The notes beneath the pieces were generated by a model, which worked only from the letters and a program-made list of their open reading frames with translations, made no database searches and was not told the DNA's origin. 64,000 nucleotides of DNA from an uncultured Bradyrhizobium sp. (lineage in GTDB: Bacteria; Pseudomonadota; Alphaproteobacteria; Rhizobiales; Xanthobacteraceae), in contig NZ_CAKZJO010000053.1 of assembly GCF_936943645.1 (NCBI RefSeq), forward strand, positions 248,001 to 312,000. The letters run 5' to 3'. Shown here piece after piece: positions 26,100 to 35,616 of this stretch; the first letter of the stretch is position 1; each line of letters begins with the position of its first letter. A program made the translations under genes and the position numbers.

Positions 26100-27053
26100 A
26101 TGAACGACTTCAGGCTGGCCATGGTTTCCGCGGGCTTCGAGCACGGCGGAAACGTCACCCATCGCCACTTCGACGGCCATCCCGACCTGCTCGTCTATCC
26201 CTTCGAGTCGCAGCTCGGCAACCGCAACTTCAACGACTTCCTGGCCTCGGTCGAGCGCGTTCAGTACCGCTATCCCGAATTCCCCGAGGGGCTGACGGCG
26301 ATCGAGCTCTACGAGCAGATGATCGACGAGGAGCTGAAGACCTTCCTGCGCAAGCGCAACGGCTCCAAGTTCCGGGATGCAGATTGCGTGATGGACGAGA
26401 AGAAGCGGGTCGCCGAGTTCGCCCGGATCGTCGGCGAGCCGCCGATCTTCCGTCGGCAGGTGGTCGAGGCCTACTTCCGGTCGACGTTCGCGGCGTGGGA
26501 GAACTACTACACCAAGCCCCGCCCGGGCATGGTCCATGTCGGTTACTCCCCCGCCATCGGGATCGACGCCGATCGCATGGTGCGCGATTTCCCTGACATC
26601 CGTATCCTGCACATCGTGCGCAATCCGTTCTCGGCCTACCGCGACACCAAGCGCCGCCCCTTCCCGCAGCCGCTGACCAAATACCTGATCACCTGGAACA
26701 TCTATCACTCCACGGTCGAGATGTTCGCCAAGATGTACCCGAAGAACGTGCGCATCTTCCGTTACGAGGACCTCGTCGACGACAAGCGCAAGTTCATGAC
26801 CGAGGCGGCCGGCTTCATCGGCGTGCCCTTTGCCGACACCATGCTCTACCCGAGCTGGAACGGCGTCGAGATCAAGGATTCCATCGCGCCCTGGGGCACC
26901 GTGCTCAAGAGCACCAAGGACTACAACCAGGCCGTGATCCAGGAGCTCTCGGACGAGGAGCGCAAGCAGATCGCGCAGGGCACCGCAGCCCTCGCCCGTC
27001 ATTTCGGCTACGACCGGATCGACTATCTGAGCCCGCTCTATCGTGCTGAGTAA
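26100..27053 (+). CDS. Sulfotransferase-like protein
   Basis: 317 residues from the ATG at 26100 (GAGGGG seven bases before). The 3'-phosphate-binding segment is clear (DIRILHIVRNPFSAYRDTK), as is the C-terminal RYEDLVDDKRKFMTEAAGFIGV of sulfotransferases. The 5'-phosphosulfate loop that usually reads PRSGTT is here SAGFEHGGNVTHRHFDGHPDLL, so the P-loop Ser/Thr residues are not conserved. It could be an active enzyme with a variant loop, or a related fold. It overlaps the kinase-like gene by 11 bases. Confidence 0.7.
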   Translation: MNDFRLAMVSAGFEHGGNVTHRHFDGHPDLLVYPFESQLGNRNFNDFLASVERVQYRYPEFPEGLTAIELYEQMIDEELKTFLRKRNGSKFRDADCVMDEKKRVAEFARIVGEPPIFRRQVVEAYFRSTFAAWENYYTKPRPGMVHVGYSPAIGIDADRMVRDFPDIRILHIVRNPFSAYRDTKRRPFPQPLTKYLITWNIYHSTVEMFAKMYPKNVRIFRYEDLVDDKRKFMTEAAGFIGVPFADTMLYPSWNGVEIKDSIAPWGTVLKSTKDYNQAVIQELSDEERKQIAQGTAALARHFGYDRIDYLSPLYRAE

Positions 27054-27927
27054 GATCGCGTTCTTCGAAACCGACGCTCATCCCGACATCGCAGCCGACC
27101 GCGCGCGACTTCTGCCCGCGCTGCGGCAGCAGCTGCAATCCCCCGGCCGCAACGCCACGATCACGCCGGCGGCCGGCGGCACGCTTGGCGTCTGCTTTGA
27201 CGCGGATTTTGCCGGCGAAAGGCGCTTTCTGAAGACCCATCTGCCGGGCGCGCGCGCGAGCCTCGCCAGGGAGGCCGACGCCCTCGCGCAGCTCTACGGC
27301 AAGGCGATCGTAATCGACCGTTTCGAGATTCCGCTGGCGGATGGAACGGCGCGGCTCTGCCTCTTGATGCCCGCGCTCACACCGCTCGCCGGTCCACTGG
27401 ACCCCGCCGATGCCGCCGCCCTGGCAGAGGCCTGCGGTCAGCGGCTCAAGGACTGGCGGCCGGATGGGCTGGCCTCGTTCGAACAGCATCTGGCGTCCGC
27501 CGCAGAGGCGCTGAAGACACTGTCGGACCGCGGCCTGCTGGAGCAGGCCAGCGCAGCCGAAGTGCGCAGGCTGGTTGCACTGCTCGGAGATCGTCGTGCG
27601 GATTTTCCGGAGGCACTCTGTCACGGCGATTTCGGACCGAAGAACATCATGCGCCAGGCCGGCGCGCTGCGCGTCATCGACTGGGAAGACGCATTCCACG
27701 GTATCGCCGGCTACGACTACCTCTATTGGTTGACCTTCATGGAGAACCGGCCGTTCCTGCAAACGGCCGCCTTCGGCCGAACCGGCCTGTCGCCCGACGT
27801 CGAACGCGCCATTCTCGTGCTCGTCGTCCTGCTCAAATCCTATCTGGCGGTCTTGTCGGGCGAGCATTTGAAACACGCGGTGTCGGCTCAGGCGCGCATC
27901 GCCGAAATTCTCGATCTGCCGCGCTGA
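27043..27927 (+). CDS. Aminoglycoside-phosphotransferase-fold kinase
   Basis: 294 residues from a GTG start inside the sulfotransferase 3' end. APH/choline-kinase fold: catalytic loop LCHGDFGPKNIM (Asp near residue 195) and the metal-binding DWEDAFHG; the N-lobe with GTLGVCFDADF and the ATP Lys in RRFLKTHLPG. Small-molecule kinases of this type phosphorylate sugars, choline or ethanolamine. Coupling to the sulfotransferase-like gene suggests that both modify the same surface molecule or that the kinase supplies a phosphorylated head group. The substrate is unknown. Confidence 0.7.
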   Translation: MLSKIAFFETDAHPDIAADRARLLPALRQQLQSPGRNATITPAAGGTLGVCFDADFAGERRFLKTHLPGARASLAREADALAQLYGKAIVIDRFEIPLADGTARLCLLMPALTPLAGPLDPADAAALAEACGQRLKDWRPDGLASFEQHLASAAEALKTLSDRGLLEQASAAEVRRLVALLGDRRADFPEALCHGDFGPKNIMRQAGALRVIDWEDAFHGIAGYDYLYWLTFMENRPFLQTAAFGRTGLSPDVERAILVLVVLLKSYLAVLSGEHLKHAVSAQARIAEILDLPR

Positions 27928-28992
27928 TCAAGCCTGCGCGGCGCCAGTGACCTGGTCGAGCTGATCGAGTGAGAGCCTGCGCAAGTCGCGGCCCTCGCGT
28001 AACGCCTTGTACCACTCCACGGTCAGCCGAAGGCCCTGCGCCAGATCAAGCCGCGGCGTCCAGCCGAGCTCGTTCCTTGCCTTCGTGCAGTCGAGCCTGA
28101 GATAGGCCGCTTCGTGCGGATGCGGGCCGGCGTCGGCCGTCCACCGCGCCCCCTCGCCCCACAGCGCGATCAGACGTTCGACCACCGTTCCGACCGGCAC
28201 CTCGCTTGCGGCATCGGGTCCGAAATTCCAGCCGCCGACGAAACGTTCGTCGCTCGCCAGTCGCTCCACCAGCGTGAGATAGCCGAGCACCGGGTCCAGC
28301 GCGTGCTGCCAGGGCCGCACCGAATTGGGATTGCGGATGCGAAGCGCCTCGCCAGCCAGGAAGGCCTGCATCGCATCGGGCACCAGACGGTCGCGCGCCC
28401 AGTCGCCGCCGCCGAACACGTTGCCGGCACGCGCGGTCGCCACGCGCGCCGCGCCGTTCGCGTTGAAGAAGCTGTGACGGTAGGAATGCGTGACGAGCTC
28501 GGAACAGGCCTTGCTGTTGCTGTAGGGATCGTCGCCGCCGAACCGGTCGCCCTCGCCGAAAGGGACGCCCTTGCCGTTGTTCTCGTAGCACTTGTCGCTG
28601 GTGACGTTCAGGATCACCCGCACCGAACGCAGATGCCGCGCCGCCTCCAGCACGTGCACCGTGCCCATCACGTTGGTCGCGAAGGTCTCGACCGGCTCTT
28701 CATAGGAGGGGCGCACCAGCGCTTGCGCCGCCATGTGGATGACGATGTCAGGCTCTGCCTCCGCCATTGCGGCGCGCAGGGTTGGGAGATCGCGGATATC
28801 GGCCACACGGTGCCTGATGTCATCGGCGATGCGTGCCGTGACGAACAGCGCGGATTGGTGTGTCGGCGGCAGCGCATAGCCGTAGACCTCCGCGCCGAGG
28901 CGGCGCAGCAGCAGCGACGCCCATGCGCCCTTGAAGCCGGTATGCCCGGTGAGAAAGACCTTCTTGCCGCGCCAGAACGCCGGGTCCGTCAC
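27928..28992 (-). CDS. rfbG: CDP-glucose 4,6-dehydratase
   Basis: 354 residues from the GTG at 28992, which overlaps the rfbF stop as GTGA and has GGAGG six bases upstream; in-frame ATG 29004 and the further start at 29025 are less well placed. Extended SDR: FLTGHTGFKGAWASLLL (the GHTGFKG form typical of RfbG), NVTSDKCYEN, YSNSKACSELVT, and RAGNVFGGGDWARDRLVPD. It makes CDP-4-keto-6-deoxyglucose. No RfbH (3-dehydrase) gene is near, so the pathway probably does not continue to 3,6-dideoxyhexoses. Confidence 0.9.
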   Translation of the reverse strand: MTDPAFWRGKKVFLTGHTGFKGAWASLLLRRLGAEVYGYALPPTHQSALFVTARIADDIRHRVADIRDLPTLRAAMAEAEPDIVIHMAAQALVRPSYEEPVETFATNVMGTVHVLEAARHLRSVRVILNVTSDKCYENNGKGVPFGEGDRFGGDDPYSNSKACSELVTHSYRHSFFNANGAARVATARAGNVFGGGDWARDRLVPDAMQAFLAGEALRIRNPNSVRPWQHALDPVLGYLTLVERLASDERFVGGWNFGPDAASEVPVGTVVERLIALWGEGARWTADAGPHPHEAAYLRLDCTKARNELGWTPRLDLAQGLRLTVEWYKALREGRDLRRLSLDQLDQVTGAAQA

Positions 28993-29759
28993 CAGATCCT
29001 CCATTTGGCGCGGTTGCTGGCCCACTCGCCTTCGAGAAAGGTCCGATCGCGCAGCGAGTCCATCGGGTGCCAGAAGCCGTGATGCACATAGGCGCGCAGA
29101 TCGTCGCCGCGCACGAGCTGCTCCATCGGCTCGCGCTCCCAGATCGTATTGTCGCCCGCGATCAGCTCGCCGACCGACGGTGACAACAGAAAGAAGCCGC
29201 CATTGATCCAGCCGCCGTCGTCATTGGGCTTTTCCTCGAAATTGACGACCCGGTCGCCCTCGATCGCGATTGCGCCGAACCGCTTGGCCGGCCGCACCAC
29301 TGAAACGGTCGCGCGCCGCCCGTGCGCCTTGTGGAAAGCGATCTCGGCGCCAAGGTCGATGTCGGCGACGCCGTCGCCATAGGTCAACGCGAAGAATGGC
29401 TCGTCCGCGACGTAAGGCAGTACCCGCTTCAGCCGGCCGCCGGTCTGGGTATCCTCGCCGGTGTCGACGAGCGTGACCCGCCACGGCTCGGCGGTTTCGC
29501 GATGCACTTCCATCCGGTTCTCGGCGATGTGAAAAGTCACATCGGACATGTGCAGGAAGTAGTTCGCGAAGTACTCCTTGATCATGAAGCCCTTGTAGCC
29601 AAGGCAGATCACGAAATCATTGAAGCCATAATGGCTGTAGATCTTCATGATGTGCCACAGGATGGGCCGCCCGCCGATCTCCACCATCGGCTTCGGCCGC
29701 GTGCTGGTCTCCTCCGCGATTCGCGTGCCGAGGCCTCCCGCAAGAATTACGACTTTCAT
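28989..29759 (-). CDS. rfbF: Glucose-1-phosphate cytidylyltransferase
   Basis: 256 residues. VVILAGGLGTRIAEETSTRPKPMVEIGG at the N-terminus (given here as motifs GGLGTR and RPKPM), IMKIYSHYG, NWF-type late region replaced by WHPMDSLRDRTFLEGEW, and TYGDGVADIDL as the metal site. Length and motifs are those of RfbF/DdhA. It makes CDP-glucose for RfbG. First gene of the rfbFG pair, divergent from the UXS-like gene. Confidence 0.9.
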   Translation of the reverse strand: MKVVILAGGLGTRIAEETSTRPKPMVEIGGRPILWHIMKIYSHYGFNDFVICLGYKGFMIKEYFANYFLHMSDVTFHIAENRMEVHRETAEPWRVTLVDTGEDTQTGGRLKRVLPYVADEPFFALTYGDGVADIDLGAEIAFHKAHGRRATVSVVRPAKRFGAIAIEGDRVVNFEEKPNDDGGWINGGFFLLSPSVGELIAGDNTIWEREPMEQLVRGDDLRAYVHHGFWHPMDSLRDRTFLEGEWASNRAKWRIW

Positions 29760-29868
29760 TCATTTGGCTCCGAACCGGAGGCACGCTCCCCGCGTATCCC
29801 AGACGGCTTCTATACGAAGTGGCGTGACCTGGAAAATCATCGGTCCTCAAGTACTTCCGGGCTCAATA

Positions 29869-29893
29869 GGTATTTTATTACCTTGCCGCAAGG
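29869..29893. promoter_or_regulatory. Adjacent small inverted repeats in a divergent promoter gap
   Basis: In the 218-base gap between rfbF (leftwards) and the UXS-like gene (rightwards) there is GGTATTTTATTACC at 29869-29882, immediately joined to the palindrome CCTTGCCGCAAGG at 29881-29893. The AT-rich element stands out from its GC-rich surroundings. An operator or the -10 regions of divergent promoters are plausible; no family can be assigned. Confidence 0.3.
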
Positions 29894-29977
29894 CTATTGG
29901 CGTTTCCGCCCGTAGCCGATACCACTCTGCCCGCCGCACCGGGGCGAGACTGCCCCGAGACCCAGCTGGAACCGATC

Positions 29978-30940
29978 ATGCCCTTTGAAAACTACAAGAA
30001 CAGCCGCATCCTCGTGACCGGGGGCGCCGGGTTCATCGGATCGCATCTCTGCGAGCGATTGCTCGATTCTGGCGCCGAGGTGGTGTCCGCGGACAATTAT
30101 TTCACCGGCAGCCGGCGCAACATCGCCCATCTGATCGCAAATCCGCTGTTCGAGGCGGTCCGGCACGACGTCACCTTCCCGCTCTACATCGAGGTCGACG
30201 CGATCTTCAACCTGGCCTGCCCGGCCTCGCCGATCCACTACCAGCGCGACCCCGTGCAGACCACCAAGACCTCGGTGCACGGCGCCATCAACATGCTCGG
30301 CCTCGCCAAGCGGCTCAAGGCGCGCATCTTCCAGGCCTCGACCAGCGAGGTCTATGGCGATCCCCTGATCCATCCGCAGACCGAGGATTATTGGGGCAAC
30401 GTCAACCCGATCGGCATCCGCTCCTGCTACGACGAGGGCAAGCGCTGCGCAGAGACGCTGTTCTTCGACTATTGGCGCCAGCACGGCTTGCCGATCAAGG
30501 TCGCGCGCATCTTCAACACCTACGGTCCGCGCATGCAGCCCAATGACGGCCGCGTGGTGTCGTCCTTCATCGTCCAGGCGCTCAAGGGTGAGCCCATCAC
30601 GGTGTTCGGCGATGGCGGGCAGACCCGCTCGTTCTGCTATGTCGACGACCTCGTCGAGGCCATCATGCGATTGATGGTGACGGCAGAAGACATCACCGGC
30701 CCGATCAATCTCGGCAACAACTCCGAGTTCACGATCCGTGAGCTCGCCGAGAAGGTCATCAAGCTCACGGGCTCGCGCTCCAGGCTGGAGTTCAAGCCGC
30801 TGCCGCAGGACGACCCGCGCCAGCGCCAGCCCGACCTCGCCAAGGCAAAGGCGGTGCTGAACTGGGAGCCGAAGGTCGCGCTCGAGGACGGGCTGAAGGA
30901 GACGATCGCCTATTTCAAGCACTCGCTCGACATCGCCTGA
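29978..30940 (+). CDS. UDP-glucuronate decarboxylase-like SDR (UXS)
   Basis: 320 residues from the ATG at 29978; the frame is open upstream but the extension is not conserved-looking. Extended SDR with the UXS signature: [59 protein letters not shown] (catalytic Tyr/Lys), [10 protein letters not shown]. It converts UDP-glucuronate to UDP-xylose; its partner UDP-glucose dehydrogenase is not in this window. Followed by the Wzy-like gene after 39 bases. Confidence 0.85.
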   Translation: MPFENYKNSRILVTGGAGFIGSHLCERLLDSGAEVVSADNYFTGSRRNIAHLIANPLFEAVRHDVTFPLYIEVDAIFNLACPASPIHYQRDPVQTTKTSVHGAINMLGLAKRLKARIFQASTSEVYGDPLIHPQTEDYWGNVNPIGIRSCYDEGKRCAETLFFDYWRQHGLPIKVARIFNTYGPRMQPNDGRVVSSFIVQALKGEPITVFGDGGQTRSFCYVDDLVEAIMRLMVTAEDITGPINLGNNSEFTIRELAEKVIKLTGSRSRLEFKPLPQDDPRQRQPDLAKAKAVLNWEPKVALEDGLKETIAYFKHSLDIA

Positions 30941-30979
30941 TCTGCTCGCAACGTCCGTCGTCCGCAGCGAGCTTCCACA

Positions 30980-32284
30980 ATGAGCGCACCGCCCGGCATC
31001 CTCAGCAACTTGCGTGCCTATCTGGATTCGAAGGCCGGGCTGAGGACCTTGGTGCTGCTGCACAGTGCCGTCACCTGCCTGTCGCTGATCGAGGTCGCGA
31101 CCTTCCAGCTCTCCATCGACTTCGACCCGAAACGGCTCTGGATCGCGGTCATCGTTGCGACCGGCTTTTCCGTCGTCTCGCTGCTGTTCGTCGTCGCCCG
31201 CTTCAGCTTCGGCTATTTTGCCGGATTCTATTTCTACACGATGATCCTGGGCTTCCTGTGGATCAACGTCTTCTCCGACTACAATTACCCCCGTTTGCTC
31301 GCCGGAATTTCGGCGGCATTGGCGCTGCCGCTCCTCCTGATGCCCATGCTGTTCATCCGGGCACCGCTGCGGCCATTCGTGACCCTGTCCAATGTCCGCT
31401 TCGAGCATCTGCTGACGATCATCCTGATCGTCTCCATCGCCACCATCGCGGTCGCATCGACCTACAATTTCCGCCTGGTCTCGATCGCAAACATCTACGA
31501 CTATCGTGACAGCCTCGAATTTCCAGGAGCGGTGCGATATCTCATCGGATGGGTTTCCAGCGCGCTGCTGCCGTTTGCCTTTGCCAGCTACTGGCTGCTC
31601 GGCCATCGGTGGCGCGCAGGGCTGGTCCTGGTCCTGCTCCTGCTGTTCTATCCCATCACGCTGACGAAGTTCGCGTTCTTCACGCCGGCCTGGTTGATCG
31701 CGCTGGTCGTTCTGTCGCGGCTCCTGGAGGCGAGAGCGTCGGCGATCGCGTCGATTTTCGTCCCGATGCTGATCGGCCTGCTCGTGATCTGGGTGACGGA
31801 GGCGAGCCTGGGGAGCATTCCCGGCAGGTATTTCGACATCGTCAACATCCGGATGATGGCGACGGCGTCGGGCGCGCTCGAGCTCTACAACGATTTCTTC
31901 GCCAACCACCCGCTGACCTGGTTCTGCCAGATCTCCATTCTCAAGCCGCTGATGCATTGCCCTTACAACGAGCCGCTCGCGGTGGTCATGCAGAACACCT
32001 ACGATTTCGGCAATGTGAACGCCTCGCTGTTCGCGACGGAAGGCATCGCCTCCGTTGGCCCCTGGCTGGCGCCGCTGACTGCGCTCGCCGCCGGCTTCGT
32101 GCTGGCGCTCGGCAACCGCGCCTCCGCAGGGCTACCGCCTCGCTTCATCCTGATGTCGTCAGGCGTGCTGCCGCACGTTCTGCTCAACGTGCCGCTCTCC
32201 GTCGCCTTGCTCACCCATGGCACCGCCATCCTGTTCCTGCTCTGGTACGTGATGCCCCGCACCCTGTTCGAAGAAAAGCCGTGA
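30980..32284 (+). CDS. Polytopic membrane protein, O-antigen polymerase (Wzy) candidate
   Basis: 434 residues with about 11-12 hydrophobic spans and one longer periplasmic loop at about 285-345 (SLGSIPGRYFDIVN, CPYNEPLAVVMQNTYDFGN). Topology, length and context (between nucleotide-sugar genes and a glycosyltransferase, two Wzx proteins in the locus) suit a Wzy repeat-unit polymerase. Wzy proteins share little sequence, so the identification rests on topology and neighbours. The next gene starts four bases after its stop. Confidence 0.55.
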   Translation: MSAPPGILSNLRAYLDSKAGLRTLVLLHSAVTCLSLIEVATFQLSIDFDPKRLWIAVIVATGFSVVSLLFVVARFSFGYFAGFYFYTMILGFLWINVFSDYNYPRLLAGISAALALPLLLMPMLFIRAPLRPFVTLSNVRFEHLLTIILIVSIATIAVASTYNFRLVSIANIYDYRDSLEFPGAVRYLIGWVSSALLPFAFASYWLLGHRWRAGLVLVLLLLFYPITLTKFAFFTPAWLIALVVLSRLLEARASAIASIFVPMLIGLLVIWVTEASLGSIPGRYFDIVNIRMMATASGALELYNDFFANHPLTWFCQISILKPLMHCPYNEPLAVVMQNTYDFGNVNASLFATEGIASVGPWLAPLTALAAGFVLALGNRASAGLPPRFILMSSGVLPHVLLNVPLSVALLTHGTAILFLLWYVMPRTLFEEKP

Positions 32285-32288
32285 CGCC

Positions 32289-33467
32289 GTGCGCATCCTG
32301 ATCCTCAACGCCGATTATCCGCGCTTCCTGTCCTGGCTCTACCGGCGCACGCCTGGCCTGGAAAACGAGCCTTACGCGGCGCAGATGGCGGCGCGGAATG
32401 CCAGCCTGTTCGGCGTCGCCGATTTCTACTCGCGCAATTTCGCCGGCCTCGGGCACGTCGCCGCCGACATTCATGTCAACAATCCCTGGATGCGGGCCGC
32501 CTGGGCTCGCGAGCACGGCCTTGCCGCCGCCGAGCCGCCCTCACCCGGCGCTCCCGCCGCGCGCAGCGCCATTCCCCCCTGGGTGCAGCGTGCAGTCGCC
32601 CCTTTCAAGCCTGTGCTGCGGCCACTCGCGCGCAAGGTTGGTCTCAGCCCACGCCTCGATGCGGAAGCGGAAGAGATCTTGCTGGCGCAGATCGAGGAGT
32701 TCAAACCCGATCTCATTCTCAACCAGGATCTGTTTCACGTCGACACGCGCCTCGCGCGGCGGATCAAAGGGATCGGCCGCCCGATCCTGATCGGCCAGAT
32801 CGGCATCTCGCCCTCGCGCGGCGAGGACTGGTCGGTCTACGACCTCATGATCTCGCAGATGGCGGCGGTGGTGGAGTTCTTCCGTGCCCATGGCACGCGC
32901 GCGGAAGTCGTTCACCTCGCCTTTGAACCTGATATCCTCGACGTCCTGCCTCCGCCGCCGCAGCAGGAATTCGACGTCACCTTCGTCGGTGCCGTATCGG
33001 TGGATCACCAGCTCCGTGTCGCCCAGCTCGAAGCGGTCGCGCGGCGCTACGATCTCAAACTGTTCGGCAGCGGCCTGAACTCCCTTCCCGCCTCATCGCC
33101 GTTGCATCGCTGCTATCGGGGCGAGGTGTGGGGCGTCGAGATGTACCAGGCGCTTCGTGCTTCGCGGGTGACACTGAATTCGCATATTGATGCCGCAGGT
33201 GCGGAGGCCGGAAACATGCGCCTGTTCGAGGCGACCGGCGTCGGGTGTTTCCTGCTCACCGACTCCAAGGACAACCTGCCCACGTTGTTCGAGCCGGAGA
33301 CCGAAGTCGCCGTCTGGCGCTCCGTCGACGATTGCCTTGCCAAGATCGAGCGATACCTCGGAGACGACCAGCAGCGCGCGATGATCGCAAGTCGGGGGCA
33401 AGCCGGAACGTTGGAGCGACATACCTATCGTCGCCGCGTCGAACAGATATTGCAAATGCTGGCCTAG
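32289..33467 (+). CDS. CgeB/YkvP-like glycosyltransferase
   Basis: 392 residues from a GTG start. N-terminal half RILILNADYPRFLSWLYRR, PDLILNQDLFHV; C-terminal GT-B half with VTFVGAVSVDHQ, EVWGVEMYQALRASRVTLNSH, and NMRLFEATGVGCFLLTDSKDNL followed by LFEPETEVAVW, the pattern of the CgeB-like (glycosyl transferase family 1 related) proteins. It presumably transfers a sugar to the lipid-linked unit. It ends in a 46-base gap facing rfbB. Confidence 0.75.
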   Translation: MRILILNADYPRFLSWLYRRTPGLENEPYAAQMAARNASLFGVADFYSRNFAGLGHVAADIHVNNPWMRAAWAREHGLAAAEPPSPGAPAARSAIPPWVQRAVAPFKPVLRPLARKVGLSPRLDAEAEEILLAQIEEFKPDLILNQDLFHVDTRLARRIKGIGRPILIGQIGISPSRGEDWSVYDLMISQMAAVVEFFRAHGTRAEVVHLAFEPDILDVLPPPPQQEFDVTFVGAVSVDHQLRVAQLEAVARRYDLKLFGSGLNSLPASSPLHRCYRGEVWGVEMYQALRASRVTLNSHIDAAGAEAGNMRLFEATGVGCFLLTDSKDNLPTLFEPETEVAVWRSVDDCLAKIERYLGDDQQRAMIASRGQAGTLERHTYRRRVEQILQMLA

Positions 33468-33513
33468 CGTTGCGGTCGAGCTGCGGCAACGTGCAGCGTT
33501 TGCGCCGGCAAGT

Positions 33514-34578
33514 TCAGCCAAGCCCGATCCTGGGCCGCTGGTAACCCCGGTCCAGGATCGCCTGCCACCAGCCGCGATTGTCGCAATACCAGCGTACAGT
33601 CTTGCGCAGCCCGGCCTCGAACTTCTCCGTCGCGGACCAACCGAGCTCGCGCTCGATCTTGCCGGGATCAATCGCATAACGATGATCGTGGCCAGGTCGA
33701 TCCGTTACGAAGGATATCAGCCCCCGTCGGCCTCCGGACCCGCTTGGCGCCATCTCATCGAGCAGATCGCTGATGGTCTCCACGACGTCGAGATTGGTCC
33801 GCTCGGACCGCGCCCCGATGTTATAGGTCTCGCCGACGACGCCGCGCTCCAGGACCGTCGTCAGCGCGCTGGCATGGTCCTCGACGAAGAGCCAATCCCG
33901 GATGTTCTTGCCGTCGCCATAGACCGGCAGACTCTCGCCCGCCAAGCCTCGGATCACCATGTGAGGTATCAGCTTCTCGGGAAACTGATACGGGCCGTAA
34001 TTGTTGGTGCAATTCGTGACGATGGTTGGCAACTCATACGTCTCGCGCCAGGCACGCACGAGATGATCCGACGCGGCCTTGCTCGCGGAATACGGAGAAT
34101 TGGGTGCGTAAGCGGTCGTCTCGGTAAAGAACCCTTCGCGGCCCAAGCTGCCGAAGACTTCGTCCGTCGATACATGGACCATTCGAAATCGATCCCGCGC
34201 CTCCTGCGAAAGACCGCGCCAATAACGCAAGGCTTCCTGCAACAGGGTGAACGTGCCGACGACATTGGTCTGGATGAAGTCGGAAGGCGCATCGATCGAA
34301 CGGTCGACATGGCTTTCCGCAGCGAGGTTCAACACGGCCGACGGCTGATATTTTTCGAAGAGGAAGCGGAGCGAGTCGGCCTCGCAAATGCACCGTTTCT
34401 CGAAGGCATAGCGCGGATTCGAGGTCGCTCCGGGCAGGGAATCAAGGTTCGCCGCGTAGGTCAGCTTGTCGACATTGACGACATTGGCTTCGGTTTCACC
34501 GAGCAGAAGGCGCACGACCGCCGACCCGATGAATCCGGCGCCGCCCGTCACGAGGATCGTGGCTCCCTTGAAACGCAT
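33514..34578 (-). CDS. rfbB: dTDP-glucose 4,6-dehydratase
   Basis: 354 residues. Extended [92 protein letters not shown]: the full RmlB signature. It makes dTDP-4-keto-6-deoxyglucose. Downstream of rfbA by nine bases. There are no rfbC or rfbD genes, so rhamnose is not the product here; the FdtA/FdtB pair is the probable next step. Confidence 0.95.
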   Translation of the reverse strand: MRFKGATILVTGGAGFIGSAVVRLLLGETEANVVNVDKLTYAANLDSLPGATSNPRYAFEKRCICEADSLRFLFEKYQPSAVLNLAAESHVDRSIDAPSDFIQTNVVGTFTLLQEALRYWRGLSQEARDRFRMVHVSTDEVFGSLGREGFFTETTAYAPNSPYSASKAASDHLVRAWRETYELPTIVTNCTNNYGPYQFPEKLIPHMVIRGLAGESLPVYGDGKNIRDWLFVEDHASALTTVLERGVVGETYNIGARSERTNLDVVETISDLLDEMAPSGSGGRRGLISFVTDRPGHDHRYAIDPGKIERELGWSATEKFEAGLRKTVRWYCDNRGWWQAILDRGYQRPRIGLG

Positions 34579-34587
34579 GCTTGCGAC

Positions 34588-35463
34588 CTACCTCTTGAAA
34601 GCCCGCCAGATCGCCGTCAGGTATTCGCCATAGCTGCTCTTGGCGTTCTTCCGGGCCAGCACCTCGAAGGCGTCGAGAGAGATATACCCCCGCCGCAGCG
34701 CGATCTCCTCTGGACAAGCGATGCGAAGACCCTGACGTTGTTCCAGGATCTGCACGAAATGGCTGGCCTCGACGAGCGAGGCATGAGTGCCGGTGTCGAG
34801 CCAGGCGAAACCGCGTCCGAACATGTGAACGTGCAGCTCGCCACGCTCGAGATAGGCTCTGTTGATATCCGTGATCTCGAGTTCGCCCCGCGGCGACGGC
34901 TTCAGCCCGGCCGCAATGTCGACCACCTGGTTGTCGTAGAAATAGAGTCCCGTCACAGCGACGTTGGATTTTGGCTTGGCGGGCTTCTCCTCGATGGAGA
35001 CGGCTCGACCCGCGCCATCCAGCTCGACGACCCCGTATTGTTCAGGAGAGTTTACGGTGTAGCCGAAGATCGTCGCACCGCGTGAGCGCGACAAGGCATC
35101 TTCCAGCTCTTCCTGCAGGCTGTTTCCGTAGAAGATATTGTCGCCCAGGATCAGCGTCACGGAATCATCGCCGATGAAGTCACGGCCGAGGATGAATGCG
35201 TCGGCGAGCCCGCGAGGGCTTTCTTGCGCGACATAGGAGAGCCGCAAGCCGATCTCGGAGCCGTCGCCGAGCAGCGCCCGGAACAGCGGCTGATCCCTTG
35301 GCGTGGTGATGATCAGGATGTCCCGGATTCCCGCCAGCATCAGGGTCGAGAGTGGATAGTAGATCATCGGCTTGTCGAACACCGGCAGCAACTGCTTGGA
35401 GACAACCGCCGTAACAGGGTAAAGCCGGGAGCCGGTCCCGCCTGCTAGGATGATACCCTTCAT
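34588..35463 (-). CDS. rfbA: Glucose-1-phosphate thymidylyltransferase
   Basis: 291 residues from the ATG at 35463 ([18 protein letters not shown]), with GAGGAGAG before it; the longer frame to 35508 is not needed. RmlA signature [45 protein letters not shown]. It supplies dTDP-glucose to RfbB. Operon with rfbB, divergent from the methyltransferase at 35617. Confidence 0.95.
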   Translation of the reverse strand: MKGIILAGGTGSRLYPVTAVVSKQLLPVFDKPMIYYPLSTLMLAGIRDILIITTPRDQPLFRALLGDGSEIGLRLSYVAQESPRGLADAFILGRDFIGDDSVTLILGDNIFYGNSLQEELEDALSRSRGATIFGYTVNSPEQYGVVELDGAGRAVSIEEKPAKPKSNVAVTGLYFYDNQVVDIAAGLKPSPRGELEITDINRAYLERGELHVHMFGRGFAWLDTGTHASLVEASHFVQILEQRQGLRIACPEEIALRRGYISLDAFEVLARKNAKSSYGEYLTAIWRAFKR

Positions 35464-35616
35464 GCTCTCCTCGACAGCTTCGAACGCCTGCGCCGCTGCA
35501 TCTTGCAAATCCCAGCCTCTGAGGAGGCGCGCAAGCGCGAAATTAGACTATTTCGCAATGGATTGCTATGTCCGTCGGCACCAATCCAGGTCGTGCATCG
35601 TCAAGCGCCAGCGCTC

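Noticed and set aside
29894..31957. Long minus-strand open frame (687 codons) across the UXS-like and Wzy-like genes
   Set aside because: It is antisense to two well-supported genes, its translation is Arg/Gln/Glu-rich and low in hydrophobics, and it is the shadow frame expected from GC-rich codon use.
33468..33513. Possible terminator between the convergent CgeB-like and rfbB genes
   Set aside because: Only a six-base stem CGTTGC/GCAACG with a 12-base loop and no T run.
33682..35085. Plus-strand open frame over rfbA and rfbB
   Set aside because: Antisense to two certain genes and without recognisable domains.
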